From: Salegentibacter sp. R32
Lineage (GTDB): Bacteria > Bacteroidota > Bacteroidia > Flavobacteriales > Flavobacteriaceae
DNA length: 64,000 nucleotides
NCBI RefSeq assembly: GCF_008692195.1
Contig: NZ_RXOM01000012.1
Location: 41,614 to 105,613 of the forward strand
Direction of reading: 5' to 3'
In this document: positions 1-8,130 of the stretch, piece after piece
How the letters are laid out: each line of letters starts with the position of its first letter
Numbering within the stretch: position 1 is the stretch's first letter
The notes under the pieces: generated by a model
Databases searched by the model: none
What the model was told of the DNA's origin: nothing
The model's input: only the letters and a program-made list of their open reading frames with translations
Program-made: the position numbers and the translations under genes

Positions 1-1
1 A

Positions 2-169
2 AAAGTAATTGTCCTAAAAGATAAATCTGTGTTACCTTGGAATTACGATGGAGATTCGCATTTACTTTTTGCCGGACTATTAATGCTTGCCGGATTCTTT
101 TTAATTATTATCTTAGAAAAATTAGCCGACCAGAAGCCAGACGGAGATGCAGCAAACCCGGACGTTTAA
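2..169 (+). CDS. DUF368 family membrane protein, C-terminal fragment
   Basis: An open frame enters from the left edge and runs to a TAA at 167-169, giving about 55 residues. It contains a hydrophobic helix (LLFAGLLMLAGFFLIIILEK) followed by a charged tail. The layout matches the C-terminus of the complete DUF368 protein that follows, whose last helix is also followed by a short polar tail. I therefore read it as the end of a tandem DUF368 paralogue. It overlaps the next gene by 23 bp, so the two are probably translationally coupled. Function of the family is not settled; it is a polytopic inner-membrane protein, and recent work on DUF368 proteins points to polyprenyl-phosphate transport. The identity rests only on the last helix and the neighbour. 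Confidence 0.6.
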   Translation, partial: KVIVLKDKSVLPWNYDGDSHLLFAGLLMLAGFFLIIILEKLADQKPDGDAANPDV

Positions 170-1169
170 AGATAAATTATTTTTAGTATTAAAAGGGCTC
201 GCCATGGGAGCTGCCAATAAAGTCCCGGGAGTTTCCGGCGGAGTCGTTGCTTTTGTGGCAGGCTTCTACGAAGAATTTATTTATTCCCTTCAAAAAATAA
301 ATTACAAAGCCTTTTTATTACTTATCAACGGAAGATTTAAAAGTCTCTACCATTATATAAACGGCAAATTCTTAAGCTTGCTCATTTTAGGAATGGTAAT
401 AAGCTACTTTAGCGTTTCTAAAGTATTGGATTTTCTTATTGACCATTTTGAATTATATGTTTGGGCTTCTTTCTTCGGAATGATCGTTGGATCCATTTAC
501 TACATTTCCAAAGATTTCAAACTCAAATCGGCCAGTAACTTATTGTTCATCGCATTAGGAATTATCGCCGGTGTCGGAATAAGCTTAATGGAACCCGCCA
601 CGGAAAATGATAATCTCTGGTTTGTATTTTTATGCGGAATTATAGGTGTTTCGGGAATGACACTTCCGGGACTTTCCGGTTCATTCATTTTAATTCTTAT
701 TGGCAACTACGTGTTGTTATTGGTAGATTCTGTGAACGCACTCTTTAATACTTTAACCGATATTGCCAAATGGGATTTTTCATTTACCGATAATACTGAA
801 AGAATGAGTCTCTTAAAAGTTTTAGCTTCATTTACTTTAGGCTCTTTGGTTGGTATGGTTACTTTATCACACATTTTAGGTTTCGTCCTCAAGCATTATA
901 AAAACATAACTTACGCGATAATTATTGGTTTTATCACTGGTTCGTTGGGAGTGGTTTGGCCGTGGAAAGAAAAAATTTTCAAAGTAAATTCAGCAGGAGA
1001 ATACCTAAAAGATGCCAACGGAAATCTAATTTTAGACAATTACGACAGATATTTACCGCATTTAACCGACCTATCCACGTGGATAGCCATTTTTTTCATA
1101 ATTTTGGGAATCTTAATAGTGTTCGGGTTAGAACGCTACGGAAATAAAAACGCCAATACCAATGGATAA
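147..1169 (+). CDS. DUF368 family polytopic membrane protein
   Basis: A 340-residue inner-membrane protein with about eight to nine hydrophobic segments. The N-terminal GLAMGAANKVPGVSGG stretch (about residues 18-33) and the internal GVSGMTLPGLSGSFILILIG stretch (about residues 167-186) are the two inverted GxSG-type half-sites typical of DUF368. The family is found across bacteria and archaea and has been linked to undecaprenyl/polyprenyl-phosphate recycling; that role is family knowledge, not visible here. The ATG at 147 lies inside the end of the preceding paralogue and the stop overlaps aroE by 8 bp, so the three genes look like one coupled transcript. Confidence 0.85.
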   Translation: MQQTRTFKDKLFLVLKGLAMGAANKVPGVSGGVVAFVAGFYEEFIYSLQKINYKAFLLLINGRFKSLYHYINGKFLSLLILGMVISYFSVSKVLDFLIDHFELYVWASFFGMIVGSIYYISKDFKLKSASNLLFIALGIIAGVGISLMEPATENDNLWFVFLCGIIGVSGMTLPGLSGSFILILIGNYVLLLVDSVNALFNTLTDIAKWDFSFTDNTERMSLLKVLASFTLGSLVGMVTLSHILGFVLKHYKNITYAIIIGFITGSLGVVWPWKEKIFKVNSAGEYLKDANGNLILDNYDRYLPHLTDLSTWIAIFFIILGILIVFGLERYGNKNANTNG

Positions 1170-1893
1170 ATACGGATTAGTAGGAAAAAACATCTCTTAT
1201 TCGTTTTCTAAGAGTCATTTCGAAAAAAAATTTGCTGCGGAAGGAATTCGTGCTACTTATCAAAATTTTGACTTACCCAGCCTCACCGATTTTCGGGAAA
1301 TTGTAGCGCACGAAAAAGATTTAAAAGGATTAAACGTTACCATTCCCTACAAACAAACAATTTTACCATTTTTAGACCAGTTGGATGAGCAAGCCGCCAA
1401 AATTGGTGCCGTAAATACCATTCAGGTAAAAAACAAAAAACTCGTAGGTTACAATACCGACTGTTTTGGGTTTATGAAATCTTTATTTCCCTTATTGGAG
1501 AAACAACATACCGAGGCCTTAATTTTAGGAACCGGCGGAGCCTCAAAAGCAGTAGCACACGCGTTACGCTCATTAGGAATTGAATATCAGTTTGTTTCCA
1601 GAAATCCTACTAAAAACGATTTTTCTTACGCCGGAGTTACCAAAGAAGTACTAGAAAAACACTTTTTAATTATCAATTGCACTCCTTTGGGAACCCATCC
1701 CAATTTAGATGAAGTCCCGGAAATCCCTTATGAATATTTAGACCATCGCCACTTATTATACGATTTAGTTTACAACCCGCCATTAACTACCTTTTTAGCT
1801 AACGGAAAAGTACGCGGATGCAAACTTTATAACGGTCAGAAAATGCTGGAATATCAAGCAGAGCGTTCTTGGGAAATCTGGAACGAAATCTAA
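1162..1893 (+). CDS. aroE: Shikimate dehydrogenase
   Basis: A 243-residue protein, slightly short for AroE but complete. It reduces 3-dehydroshikimate to shikimate with NADPH in the cytoplasm. The N-terminal shikimate-binding signature is clear: GLVGKNISYSFSKSHF with the paired serines, then NVTIPYKQ with the catalytic lysine, and NTIQ / YNTDCFGF with the conserved Asn and Asp. The nucleotide-binding loop is LGTGGASKAV, and NCTPLGTHPN and the C-terminal YNGQKMLEYQA region also fit. The ATG overlaps the DUF368 stop by 8 bp. The next shikimate-pathway enzyme, shikimate kinase, lies separately about 14 kb downstream on the other strand. Confidence 0.95.
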   Translation: MDKYGLVGKNISYSFSKSHFEKKFAAEGIRATYQNFDLPSLTDFREIVAHEKDLKGLNVTIPYKQTILPFLDQLDEQAAKIGAVNTIQVKNKKLVGYNTDCFGFMKSLFPLLEKQHTEALILGTGGASKAVAHALRSLGIEYQFVSRNPTKNDFSYAGVTKEVLEKHFLIINCTPLGTHPNLDEVPEIPYEYLDHRHLLYDLVYNPPLTTFLANGKVRGCKLYNGQKMLEYQAERSWEIWNEI

Positions 1894-1973
1894 ACCTTCA
1901 TTTCCCCTATCGCAAGATTTTTTTCTTTTTTTTGCAGAGTAGCTTAGGAGTTACTATCTTTCAAAACTAAATA

Positions 1974-4034
1974 ATGATGAACTTAACATTGAAAGATATG
2001 TCTGACAAGGAAAAATCTCAAAATCAAGAAGAAGAGCAAAAACAAGCTCAAAACCCTTCAGAAAATACAGATAATCAAGAAGCTACAGAAAATCCTACTT
2101 CTGAAGCCGAACAATCCATGATTGATGAATCTGAAAAGAAGCCTGTTGATAATAATAACGAGCAACTCACTACAGAAGGTTCTTCAGATGAAGAGGATGA
2201 TACTCATGAAAATTCTGAAGAAAAAGAAAGCAACAGCGAAGACTCTTCCCATCAAGATGAACTAGACGATGCTATTGCTGAAGATAGCGAAGATGAGGAT
2301 TCTCACGAACGTCATGGCATAGAAATGAAAGATTATCATTCTATGACAATGCAGGAGTTGGTGAAAGAACTTTCCGGACTTATTAAAAATGAAAAAGTTC
2401 AGCACATACGTGAACACGTTCAAGAAATAAAAACTGAATTTGATGCGAAGTTTGAAGAAGAAATGGAGCAGAAAAAAGAGGAGTTTTTAGAAGAAGGGGG
2501 TAACATTATAGACTTCCACTACTCTACTCCGCTTAAAAAAGAATTCAATTCAGTTTACTTCGACTATAAAGAAAAACGAAATAATTATTACCAACAGCTA
2601 AAGAAAAACCTTCAAAAAAACCTAGAAGACCGTTTAGCTATTATTGAAGAGTTAAAAGGAATGATTGGTGCCGGCGCAGATATGAATGCCAATTTCAATC
2701 AATTTAAAGAACTTCAAGAACGTTGGAAAAAAGCCGGACCGGTTCCCCGGGAAAGCTATAAAGATATTTGGCGAACTTACCATCACCACGTAGAACATTT
2801 TTACGATTTCTTACACTTAGACCGTGAGTTTAGGGATATGGATTTTAAACATAACCTTGAACAGAAACTAAAAATGATTGCCCGTGCTGAAGAATTAGCT
2901 GAAGAAAAAGACATTAACCGCTCTTTTAGGGAATTACAGATGCTCCATAAAATGTGGAAAGAAGATGTAGGCCCGGTCGCTAAAGAATACCGAGAAGATA
3001 TCTGGGAAAAATTTAGTGAAGCTACCAAAAAAATTCACGAAAACCGTCAGGAACATTTTGCTGAGCTCGATAAAGAAAAAGAAAAAAATCTAGAGGTTAA
3101 GAACAACATTATCGAGCAAATTAAGGTAATTGCCGATGCTGAAATTACTTCTCATAATCAAGCTCAACAACGCATTAAACTTGTTGAAGAATTACGGGAA
3201 CAATTCTTTAAAGCAGGAAAAGTACCTAGAAATGTAAATGAAGAAACTTGGCAATTATTCAAACAAACGGTGAGAACTTTTAACCGTAAGAAAAATGCCT
3301 TCTACAAAAACCTTAAGAAAGACCAATACGATAATTTAGAGAAAAAACTTGAATTAATTGAAATTGCCGAAGCTAATAAAGACAACGAAGACTTTAAAAG
3401 CACAACACCGGTAATGAAGAAAATTCAAGCCGAGTGGAAAAAAATTGGTCACGTCCCAAGAAAAGACAGTGATAAAATCTGGAAACGATTTAAAGCCGCT
3501 TGTAATCATTATTTTGATAGGTTACATTCTGTAAGAAACGAAGAAAACAAAGAAGAAAATGAAGCTTTTGATAAAAAGAAAGAACTTCTAGATGCAGCGA
3601 GAGAGATAGAACTTTCAGGAGATCCTAAAGAAGATATCAAAATCATTAAGGCAAAAATCGCTGAATGGAAAGAAGTAGGCCGCGTACCATACAACCGTCG
3701 CTATATTGAAGGAAAATTTAACAAAGTGCTTGACAAACTTTTTGAACAAGTGGATATTGGAAGAAAAGAGGCTGAAATGATGAAATACGAAAATCGTGTT
3801 CAGGCCTTAGATGAAGCTGATGATGACAGAAAAATTGAAAAAGAAGAAAACTTTTTACGCAAGAAAATTTCTGAAACAAAAGCAGAAATTACGCAGTTGG
3901 AAAATAACTTGCAATTTTTCTCTAATGTAGATGAAACTAATCCGATGGTAAGGGATGTGCTTAAAAATATAGAAAGACACAAAGTACAACTGGAAACCTG
4001 GAAAGAAAAATTGAAAAAAGTAAGGTCTTTATAA
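1974..4034 (+). CDS. DUF349 repeat protein with acidic N-terminal region
   Basis: A 686-residue protein. Residues about 10-115 are a low-complexity acidic stretch rich in Glu, Asp, Ser and Asn. The rest is helical and charged and carries about five DUF349 repeats, each with a W-K-x2-G-x-V-P or similar core followed by a basic helix (for example EWKKIGHVPRKDSDKIWKRF). The C-terminal 60 residues look coiled coil. No signal peptide or membrane segment is seen, so it should be cytoplasmic. DUF349 proteins have no firmly established function. A second in-frame ATG at 1998 (MSDKEKSQ) is a plausible real start, since the first eight residues are unlike the acidic tract. It is flanked downstream by a strong hairpin terminator and looks monocistronic. 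Confidence 0.85.
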   Translation: MMNLTLKDMSDKEKSQNQEEEQKQAQNPSENTDNQEATENPTSEAEQSMIDESEKKPVDNNNEQLTTEGSSDEEDDTHENSEEKESNSEDSSHQDELDDAIAEDSEDEDSHERHGIEMKDYHSMTMQELVKELSGLIKNEKVQHIREHVQEIKTEFDAKFEEEMEQKKEEFLEEGGNIIDFHYSTPLKKEFNSVYFDYKEKRNNYYQQLKKNLQKNLEDRLAIIEELKGMIGAGADMNANFNQFKELQERWKKAGPVPRESYKDIWRTYHHHVEHFYDFLHLDREFRDMDFKHNLEQKLKMIARAEELAEEKDINRSFRELQMLHKMWKEDVGPVAKEYREDIWEKFSEATKKIHENRQEHFAELDKEKEKNLEVKNNIIEQIKVIADAEITSHNQAQQRIKLVEELREQFFKAGKVPRNVNEETWQLFKQTVRTFNRKKNAFYKNLKKDQYDNLEKKLELIEIAEANKDNEDFKSTTPVMKKIQAEWKKIGHVPRKDSDKIWKRFKAACNHYFDRLHSVRNEENKEENEAFDKKKELLDAAREIELSGDPKEDIKIIKAKIAEWKEVGRVPYNRRYIEGKFNKVLDKLFEQVDIGRKEAEMMKYENRVQALDEADDDRKIEKEENFLRKKISETKAEITQLENNLQFFSNVDETNPMVRDVLKNIERHKVQLETWKEKLKKVRSL

Positions 4035-4055
4035 GAAAGACAATTCATATTCTAA

Positions 4056-4128
4056 AACTGTCTTAGAAGTTACAAATGACAATTGTACCCATAATATGTC
4101 ATATAAAAACTTTTAAGGCAGTTTTTTA
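4056..4128 (+). terminator. Long imperfect hairpin terminator after the DUF349 gene
   Basis: AACTGTCTTAGAAGT at 4056-4070 pairs with ACTTTTAAGGCAGTT at 4109-4123 with only two G-U type mismatches, and a T-run follows. A smaller ATGAC/GTCAT pair lies inside the loop. Position just after the stop at 4034 fits rho-independent termination. Confidence 0.6.
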
Positions 4129-4198
4129 TTTTGTAGCTGACATTTACTTAAAAAGGCACTTTTTTTGATAACAAGTTTTTCAAAAAACAGTAAATATC

Positions 4199-4717
4199 AT
4201 GAAAAAGTTAACATTAGTTGTTTTGAGTTTAGGCTTTTTCTGGTCTTGTTCTTCACAAACTGAAAAAGCAGAACCTTCTAAGAATTATGAAGATATAAAA
4301 GGTAAAAGTCCGCAAGGTAATTGGGAAGTTCATAAAGAATTTGACGAACACGGAAATTTAATTAGAAAAGACTCAACCTACTCTTATTCCTGGTCGTCGG
4401 TAAATGGCCAGCAAGTGAATCCACAAGAAATGGATAGCTTAATGGCAAATGCGCGAAAAATGATGCAAGCGCATATGCAAAGTTTTAATATGTCTGGTTT
4501 TGAGAGTTCTTTTGATGATGACTTTTTTGGTGAATCAATGATGAGTATGAATCCTGATGAAATTAGAAAACAAATGATGCAACGCATGCAACAAATGCAA
4601 GCCCAGTTTTTTGGTAACCAAAATTTCCCAGAACCTGAAACCCCAGAAAACGATTCTAATTCAACAGAAGCTGAAGCTGAAAAAACTTCTTACTCGACTT
4701 CGAATCAAAAAATTTAA
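4199..4717 (+). CDS. Putative lipoprotein, Met/Gln-rich, unknown function
   Basis: A 172-residue protein I do not recognise. It starts with a short hydrophobic segment ending in FFWSCSS, consistent with a lipoprotein signal peptide with Cys17 lipidated, although Trp at -2 is unusual in the lipobox. The middle contains a WEVHKEFDEHGNLIRKDSTYSYSW-like motif seen in proteins of the MORN/antitoxin-YwqK type 'message' repeats, but only once. Residues about 75-145 are rich in Met and Gln (MMQRMQQMQAQ) and probably helical; the tail is acidic and Ser/Thr-rich. It stands alone between two terminators. Likely outer-membrane or periplasmic lipoprotein; function unknown. Confidence 0.65.
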   Translation: MKKLTLVVLSLGFFWSCSSQTEKAEPSKNYEDIKGKSPQGNWEVHKEFDEHGNLIRKDSTYSYSWSSVNGQQVNPQEMDSLMANARKMMQAHMQSFNMSGFESSFDDDFFGESMMSMNPDEIRKQMMQRMQQMQAQFFGNQNFPEPETPENDSNSTEAEAEKTSYSTSNQKI

Positions 4718-4745
4718 TTTTTTAACTTAGAATACTAAATAATAT

Positions 4746-4780
4746 CCTGCAAGGTCTTTTTTGACCTTGTAGGTATTTTT
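4746..4780 (+). terminator. Rho-independent terminator after the lipoprotein gene
   Basis: CCTGCAAGGTC at 4746-4756 pairs with GACCTTGTAGG at 4763-4773 with one G-U pair, loop of six bases, followed by TATTTTTT. It lies 28 bp past the stop. Confidence 0.8.
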
Positions 4781-4804
4781 TATAATTTTTGATAGTTAAA
4801 GTTG

Positions 4805-4830
4805 CCGTCATTCCGGACTTGATCCGGAAT
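4805..4830. repeat. CCGTCATTCCGG palindromic intergenic repeat
   Basis: CCGTCATTCCGGACTTG starts at 4805 and continues into a perfect 8-bp inverted repeat, ATTCCGGA / TCCGGAAT (4810-4817 and 4823-4830). The same 17 bases occur in reverse complement at 57339-57355. This is a dispersed intergenic repeat, not part of a gene. Confidence 0.7.
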
Positions 4831-5019
4831 CACATACTCAACTGAAAAAAATCTTAAGAATGATATGCTAAAAAGGGAAGGTTCAACGTAGCTAATGAAG
4901 TTCAAGAAAACGTTGATATATTAAATTGTAATACAGACAATTAGATTATAATACCTACAAACCTTGCAGTAATAGAGAACATTAAAAAATTGCTTGTTTT
5001 TCTTATCATTAATTCTGTT

Positions 5020-5150
5020 AGGGATTGTAGTGAAAAGCCCGTAAAGCAAGACTTCTTAAAAAATTTGCCTTTTAGAAAGCGACGAAAGAAGCTTTTTAAA
5101 AGGCTTTATTTTTTTGAAGTTTTACTGCGTACTTGTAACGGAAAGCCCGC
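5020..5150 (+). ncRNA. Structured intergenic element, copy 1 (Flavo-1-like candidate)
   Basis: The element begins AGGGATTGTAGTG and ends TAACGGAAAGCCCGC. In between, GCCTTTTAGAAAGC (5067-5080) pairs with GCTTTTTAAAAGGC (5091-5104) with one G-U pair and a 10-base loop. The same layout (AGGGAT...AG box, variable hairpin, GCG-A-AGCCCG box) recurs at 35726-35815 and 58333-58436. It resembles the Flavo-1 RNA motif described in Flavobacteria, but I cannot run a covariance search, so that name is only a suggestion. It could also be a mobile palindromic repeat. Confidence 0.45.
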
Positions 5151-5253
5151 TCGAACAGCATCAATCAGGAGGCAGTATTAGCAGTGAACAGTTATTAGTA
5201 TAATATAATTATTGACACTTGCTAGAAGTAACATTTAAAGTTTATAATTCACA

Positions 5254-5274
5254 CTTCGACAAGCTCAGTGCGAC
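5254..5274. repeat. CTTCGACAAGCTCAG dispersed repeat
   Basis: CTTCGACAAGCTCAGTG followed by CGAC. The copy at 55992-56012 differs by one base in 21. Related to the CTTCGACTCCGCTC repeats elsewhere in the window. Confidence 0.65.
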
Positions 5275-5285
5275 ATAATAAATAT

Positions 5286-5319
5286 TAAAAAATCCCTTCC
5301 GGTAAACCGAAAGGGATTT
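5286..5319 (-). terminator. Rho-independent terminator of rpsA
   Basis: AAATCCCTT at 5290-5298 pairs with AAGGGATTT at 5311-5319, with an inner CGGT/ACCG pairing near the loop. On the minus strand a T-run follows the stem, 27 bp beyond the rpsA stop. Confidence 0.85.
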
Positions 5320-5345
5320 GATTTATTGGATAAGATTTCCGGAAA

Positions 5346-7169
5346 TTATTTTCCTTCCATTCTATCTTTTAAAGCTTGAAGATCTGCGTTAGCATCACCT
5401 AATGTAGGTTTGTTATCTTCTTGTGCTTTTTTGGCAGCTTGCTTAACGATTTTTGCCTCTTCTTCTTTGTGAATTGACATATGTGAAGCGACTACTCTCT
5501 TGAATTCTTTATTGAACTCGATAATTACAAATTCTGCTTCTTCACCTTTTCCAAGTTTAGAACCATCTTCTTTTTCTAAGTGACGGGTTGGAACAAATGC
5601 AGTGATATCATCATTAAATTTGATGGTTGCACCTTTGTCTACCATTTCGTCGATAGTTGCGGTGTGTTTTGTACCTACTGCAAATTCGCTTTCGTACTTA
5701 TCCCAAGGGTTTTCCTCTGTTTGTTTGTGACCTAAGCTTAGTTTACGTCCTTCAACATCAAGTTCAAGAACTACAACGTCTAACTTATCACCTACGTTAC
5801 AGAATTCTGATGGGTGCTTAATTTTCTTAGTCCAAGAAAGGTCTGAAATATATATTAAACCATCGATACCTTCTTCCAATTCTACGAATACACCAAAGTT
5901 AGTAAAGTTTCTTACTACTCCTGTGTGACGAGAACCAACTGGGTATTTAGAGGTAATATCTGTCCAAGGGTCTGGAGTTAATTGCTTAATACCAAGTGAC
6001 ATTTTACGCTCTTCTCTATCTAAAGTTAAGATTTGAGCTTCAACCTCATCACCAACATTCACGAAATCTTGAGCTGAACGTAAGTGAGTACTCCAAGACA
6101 TTTCTGAAACGTGGATTAACCCCTCTACTCCTTCTGCAACTTCGATAAATGCACCGTAATCTGCGATTACAACTACTTTACCTTTTACTTTGTCTCCAAC
6201 TTTAAGTTCGTTATCAAGAGCTTCCCAAGGATGCTTGCTTAATTGCTTAAGACCTAATTGAATTCTTGTTTTAGCTTCATCGAAGTCTAAGATTACTACG
6301 TTTAATTTCTGGTCTAATTCAACAATCTCATTTGGATGGTTGATTCTTGACCAAGAAAGATCGGTAATGTGAACTAATCCGTCAACTCCTCCAAGATCAA
6401 CAAACACACCGTAAGAAGTGATGTTCTTCACAGTACCTTCTAATACTTGACCTTTTTCTAATTGACCGATAATTTCTTTCTTCTGCTCTTCGATATCTGC
6501 TTCGATAAGTGCTTTGTGAGAAACTACTACGTTTTTGAACTCGTGGTTGATTTTCACCACTTTAAATTCCATAGTTTTACCAACGTAAGCATCGTAATCT
6601 CTAATTGGCTTCACATCTATTTGTGAACCTGGCAAGAAGGCTTCGATACCAAACACGTCTACAATCATACCACCTTTAGTACGGCATTTTACAAATCCGT
6701 TAACGATAGTACCTTCATCGTGGGCAGCGTTTACACGGTCCCAAGCTTTGATTACACGAGCTTTACGGTGAGATAATACTAATTGTCCTGTTGCATCTTC
6801 ACGAACATCAATTAATACTTCTACTTTGTCTCCTTCTTTTAAATCTGGATTGTAACGAAATTCGTTAAGCGAAATAACCCCTTCACTCTTTGCATTGATA
6901 TCGATAATAGCATCACGATCTGTAATGTTAATTACAGTACCTTCCACTACTTCATCATCTAAAGTGTCTACGAAGTTTTCTTCTACTAATTTTTCGAATT
7001 CTTCTAGCTTATCCTCATCAATAGGGTCAATCCCTTCTTCATAATTGTGCCAGTTGAATTCTTTAAGGAATTTCTCAGGATTTTCTTGTTGCTTCTCTGC
7101 TTCCGGTTGAGAATCAGTAGCCATTCCTGCTACATCCTTTACTTCTAAATCTTTGTTTTCTTCAGCCAT
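5346..7169 (-). CDS. rpsA: 30S ribosomal protein S1
   Basis: A 607-residue protein with six S1/OB RNA-binding domains (about residues 74-140, 155-225, 238-305, 325-393, 410-478 and 497-560). The central domains show the conserved core, for example GVFVDLGGVDGLVHITDLSW. S1 binds mRNA on the small ribosomal subunit and helps initiation; it matters particularly in Bacteroidota, where Shine-Dalgarno sequences are weak, as they are in this window. The acidic N-terminal extension of about 65 residues is usual for the phylum. A good promoter lies about 130 bp upstream and a strong terminator follows the gene, so it is monocistronic with a leader of about 120 bases. Confidence 0.95.
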   Translation of the reverse strand: MAEENKDLEVKDVAGMATDSQPEAEKQQENPEKFLKEFNWHNYEEGIDPIDEDKLEEFEKLVEENFVDTLDDEVVEGTVINITDRDAIIDINAKSEGVISLNEFRYNPDLKEGDKVEVLIDVREDATGQLVLSHRKARVIKAWDRVNAAHDEGTIVNGFVKCRTKGGMIVDVFGIEAFLPGSQIDVKPIRDYDAYVGKTMEFKVVKINHEFKNVVVSHKALIEADIEEQKKEIIGQLEKGQVLEGTVKNITSYGVFVDLGGVDGLVHITDLSWSRINHPNEIVELDQKLNVVILDFDEAKTRIQLGLKQLSKHPWEALDNELKVGDKVKGKVVVIADYGAFIEVAEGVEGLIHVSEMSWSTHLRSAQDFVNVGDEVEAQILTLDREERKMSLGIKQLTPDPWTDITSKYPVGSRHTGVVRNFTNFGVFVELEEGIDGLIYISDLSWTKKIKHPSEFCNVGDKLDVVVLELDVEGRKLSLGHKQTEENPWDKYESEFAVGTKHTATIDEMVDKGATIKFNDDITAFVPTRHLEKEDGSKLGKGEEAEFVIIEFNKEFKRVVASHMSIHKEEEAKIVKQAAKKAQEDNKPTLGDANADLQALKDRMEGK

Positions 7170-7296
7170 AGTGCTGATTTAAAAATTTGTATTCTATATT
7201 TTTTGAAAAAATTTCCCGGCAAAAACATAGAAGAATTAAAAATTATTTTTCTTATATTTCCCTTTTCTTTTTCAATAAAGCCGGTTAAAAGGGCTG

Positions 7297-7327
7297 CAAA
7301 AATACAACTTATTTTTTGATATTCAAA
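7297..7327 (-). promoter_or_regulatory. Promoter of rpsA
   Basis: Read on the minus strand: TTTG (7327-7324), 19 bases, then TATTTTTG (7304-7297). This fits the Bacteroidota sigma-A consensus TTTG-N17..23-TAnnTTTG exactly. The predicted start near 7290 gives an untranslated leader of about 120 bases. Confidence 0.7.
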
Positions 7328-7430
7328 TATTTAAAAATCATTATGTATAAATATTTTTAAAGATTATTTTTGCCTCAAATTCTATTCTGAATAGTTTTCA
7401 CTAAATAGCTATTCAGAAATCAGGCTAAAA

Positions 7431-8123
7431 ATGAAAAATATTTTCGTCCTCGGATTATTGGTTTGTTTTTCTATGAATGCACAAACTGAAAAATTGAAAG
7501 GTGATTTGATAACGTTTGATTTATTATCTCCTTTTTATTTTCATTATGAAGCGTTTGATTATCCTACTCCACGTTGGCGTTTAGGTTATATTAAAGAAAT
7601 AAGTGAAAAACGAAAACTGGGAGTAGAAATTGGCTTTGGCCATGCCTCTATTTCTTCTGTAAAGAAAGGGAATCTATTAAATACGGGTGAGCACTATACC
7701 CTTGTTGAAATTAGACCTCAGTATTATTTTATTTTGAATCCTAAAAAGAAAGCTAATTTTTACACATCTATTGAGTTATTCTACATCTACCACTATGAGA
7801 AGTTTTACAATGAAGAATTTTTTGCTGAAGAAAATAATTATCTAAAATTTGACGAAGCTGATTATCACCGTCAAAAATTTGGATTGGTAGGAAACTTGGG
7901 ATGGTTTTGGTCTTTAAGCAAACGTATAGGACTCAATTTTTATATGGGAGGCGGGATTAAATTCAGGCATAATAATTATTCTAACTTTATTGGTTTAGCG
8001 AATGGAGATCATGATGAAGAACATTTTTCTCCTTATTACAGAAAAGAAGGCTTAAAATTTAATGCTGAATTTAGTTTAGGGCTTAAACTCTTTTATAGAA
8101 TGAAAAAGAAAATGCTTGATTAA
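7431..8123 (+). CDS. Exported protein, probable small outer-membrane beta-barrel
   Basis: A 230-residue protein I do not recognise by name. Residues 1-18 form a signal peptide ending in MNA-Q. The rest is rich in aromatic residues and alternating patterns typical of short outer-membrane beta-strands (KLGVEIGFGHASISS, NFYTSIELFYIYHY, LGWFWSLSKRIGLNFYMGGGIKF), and it ends AEFSLGLKLFYRM. An eight- or ten-strand barrel is likely. It is convergent with cmk, leaving only 7 bp between the stops. A TATTTTTG box at 7365-7372 could be its -7 element. Function unknown. Confidence 0.7.
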   Translation: MKNIFVLGLLVCFSMNAQTEKLKGDLITFDLLSPFYFHYEAFDYPTPRWRLGYIKEISEKRKLGVEIGFGHASISSVKKGNLLNTGEHYTLVEIRPQYYFILNPKKKANFYTSIELFYIYHYEKFYNEEFFAEENNYLKFDEADYHRQKFGLVGNLGWFWSLSKRIGLNFYMGGGIKFRHNNYSNFIGLANGDHDEEHFSPYYRKEGLKFNAEFSLGLKLFYRMKKKMLD

Positions 8124-8130
8124 ACTTTTA

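Larger units (their letters stand above)
4718..5345. other. 628-bp gene-free region with repeats
   Basis: No convincing gene is present. The region holds the terminator at 4746-4780, a perfect palindrome at 4810-4830, a structured GGGAT/AGCCCG element at 5020-5150, a CTTCGACAAGCTCAG repeat at 5254-5274 and the rpsA terminator at 5286-5319. A 63-codon open frame at 4990-5181 crosses the structured element and has no protein-like composition, so I do not call it. Confidence 0.7.

Noticed and set aside
4990..5181. 63-codon open frame in the repeat-rich gap
   Set aside because: It crosses the structured element and its hairpin, has no signal or fold-like pattern and no good start.
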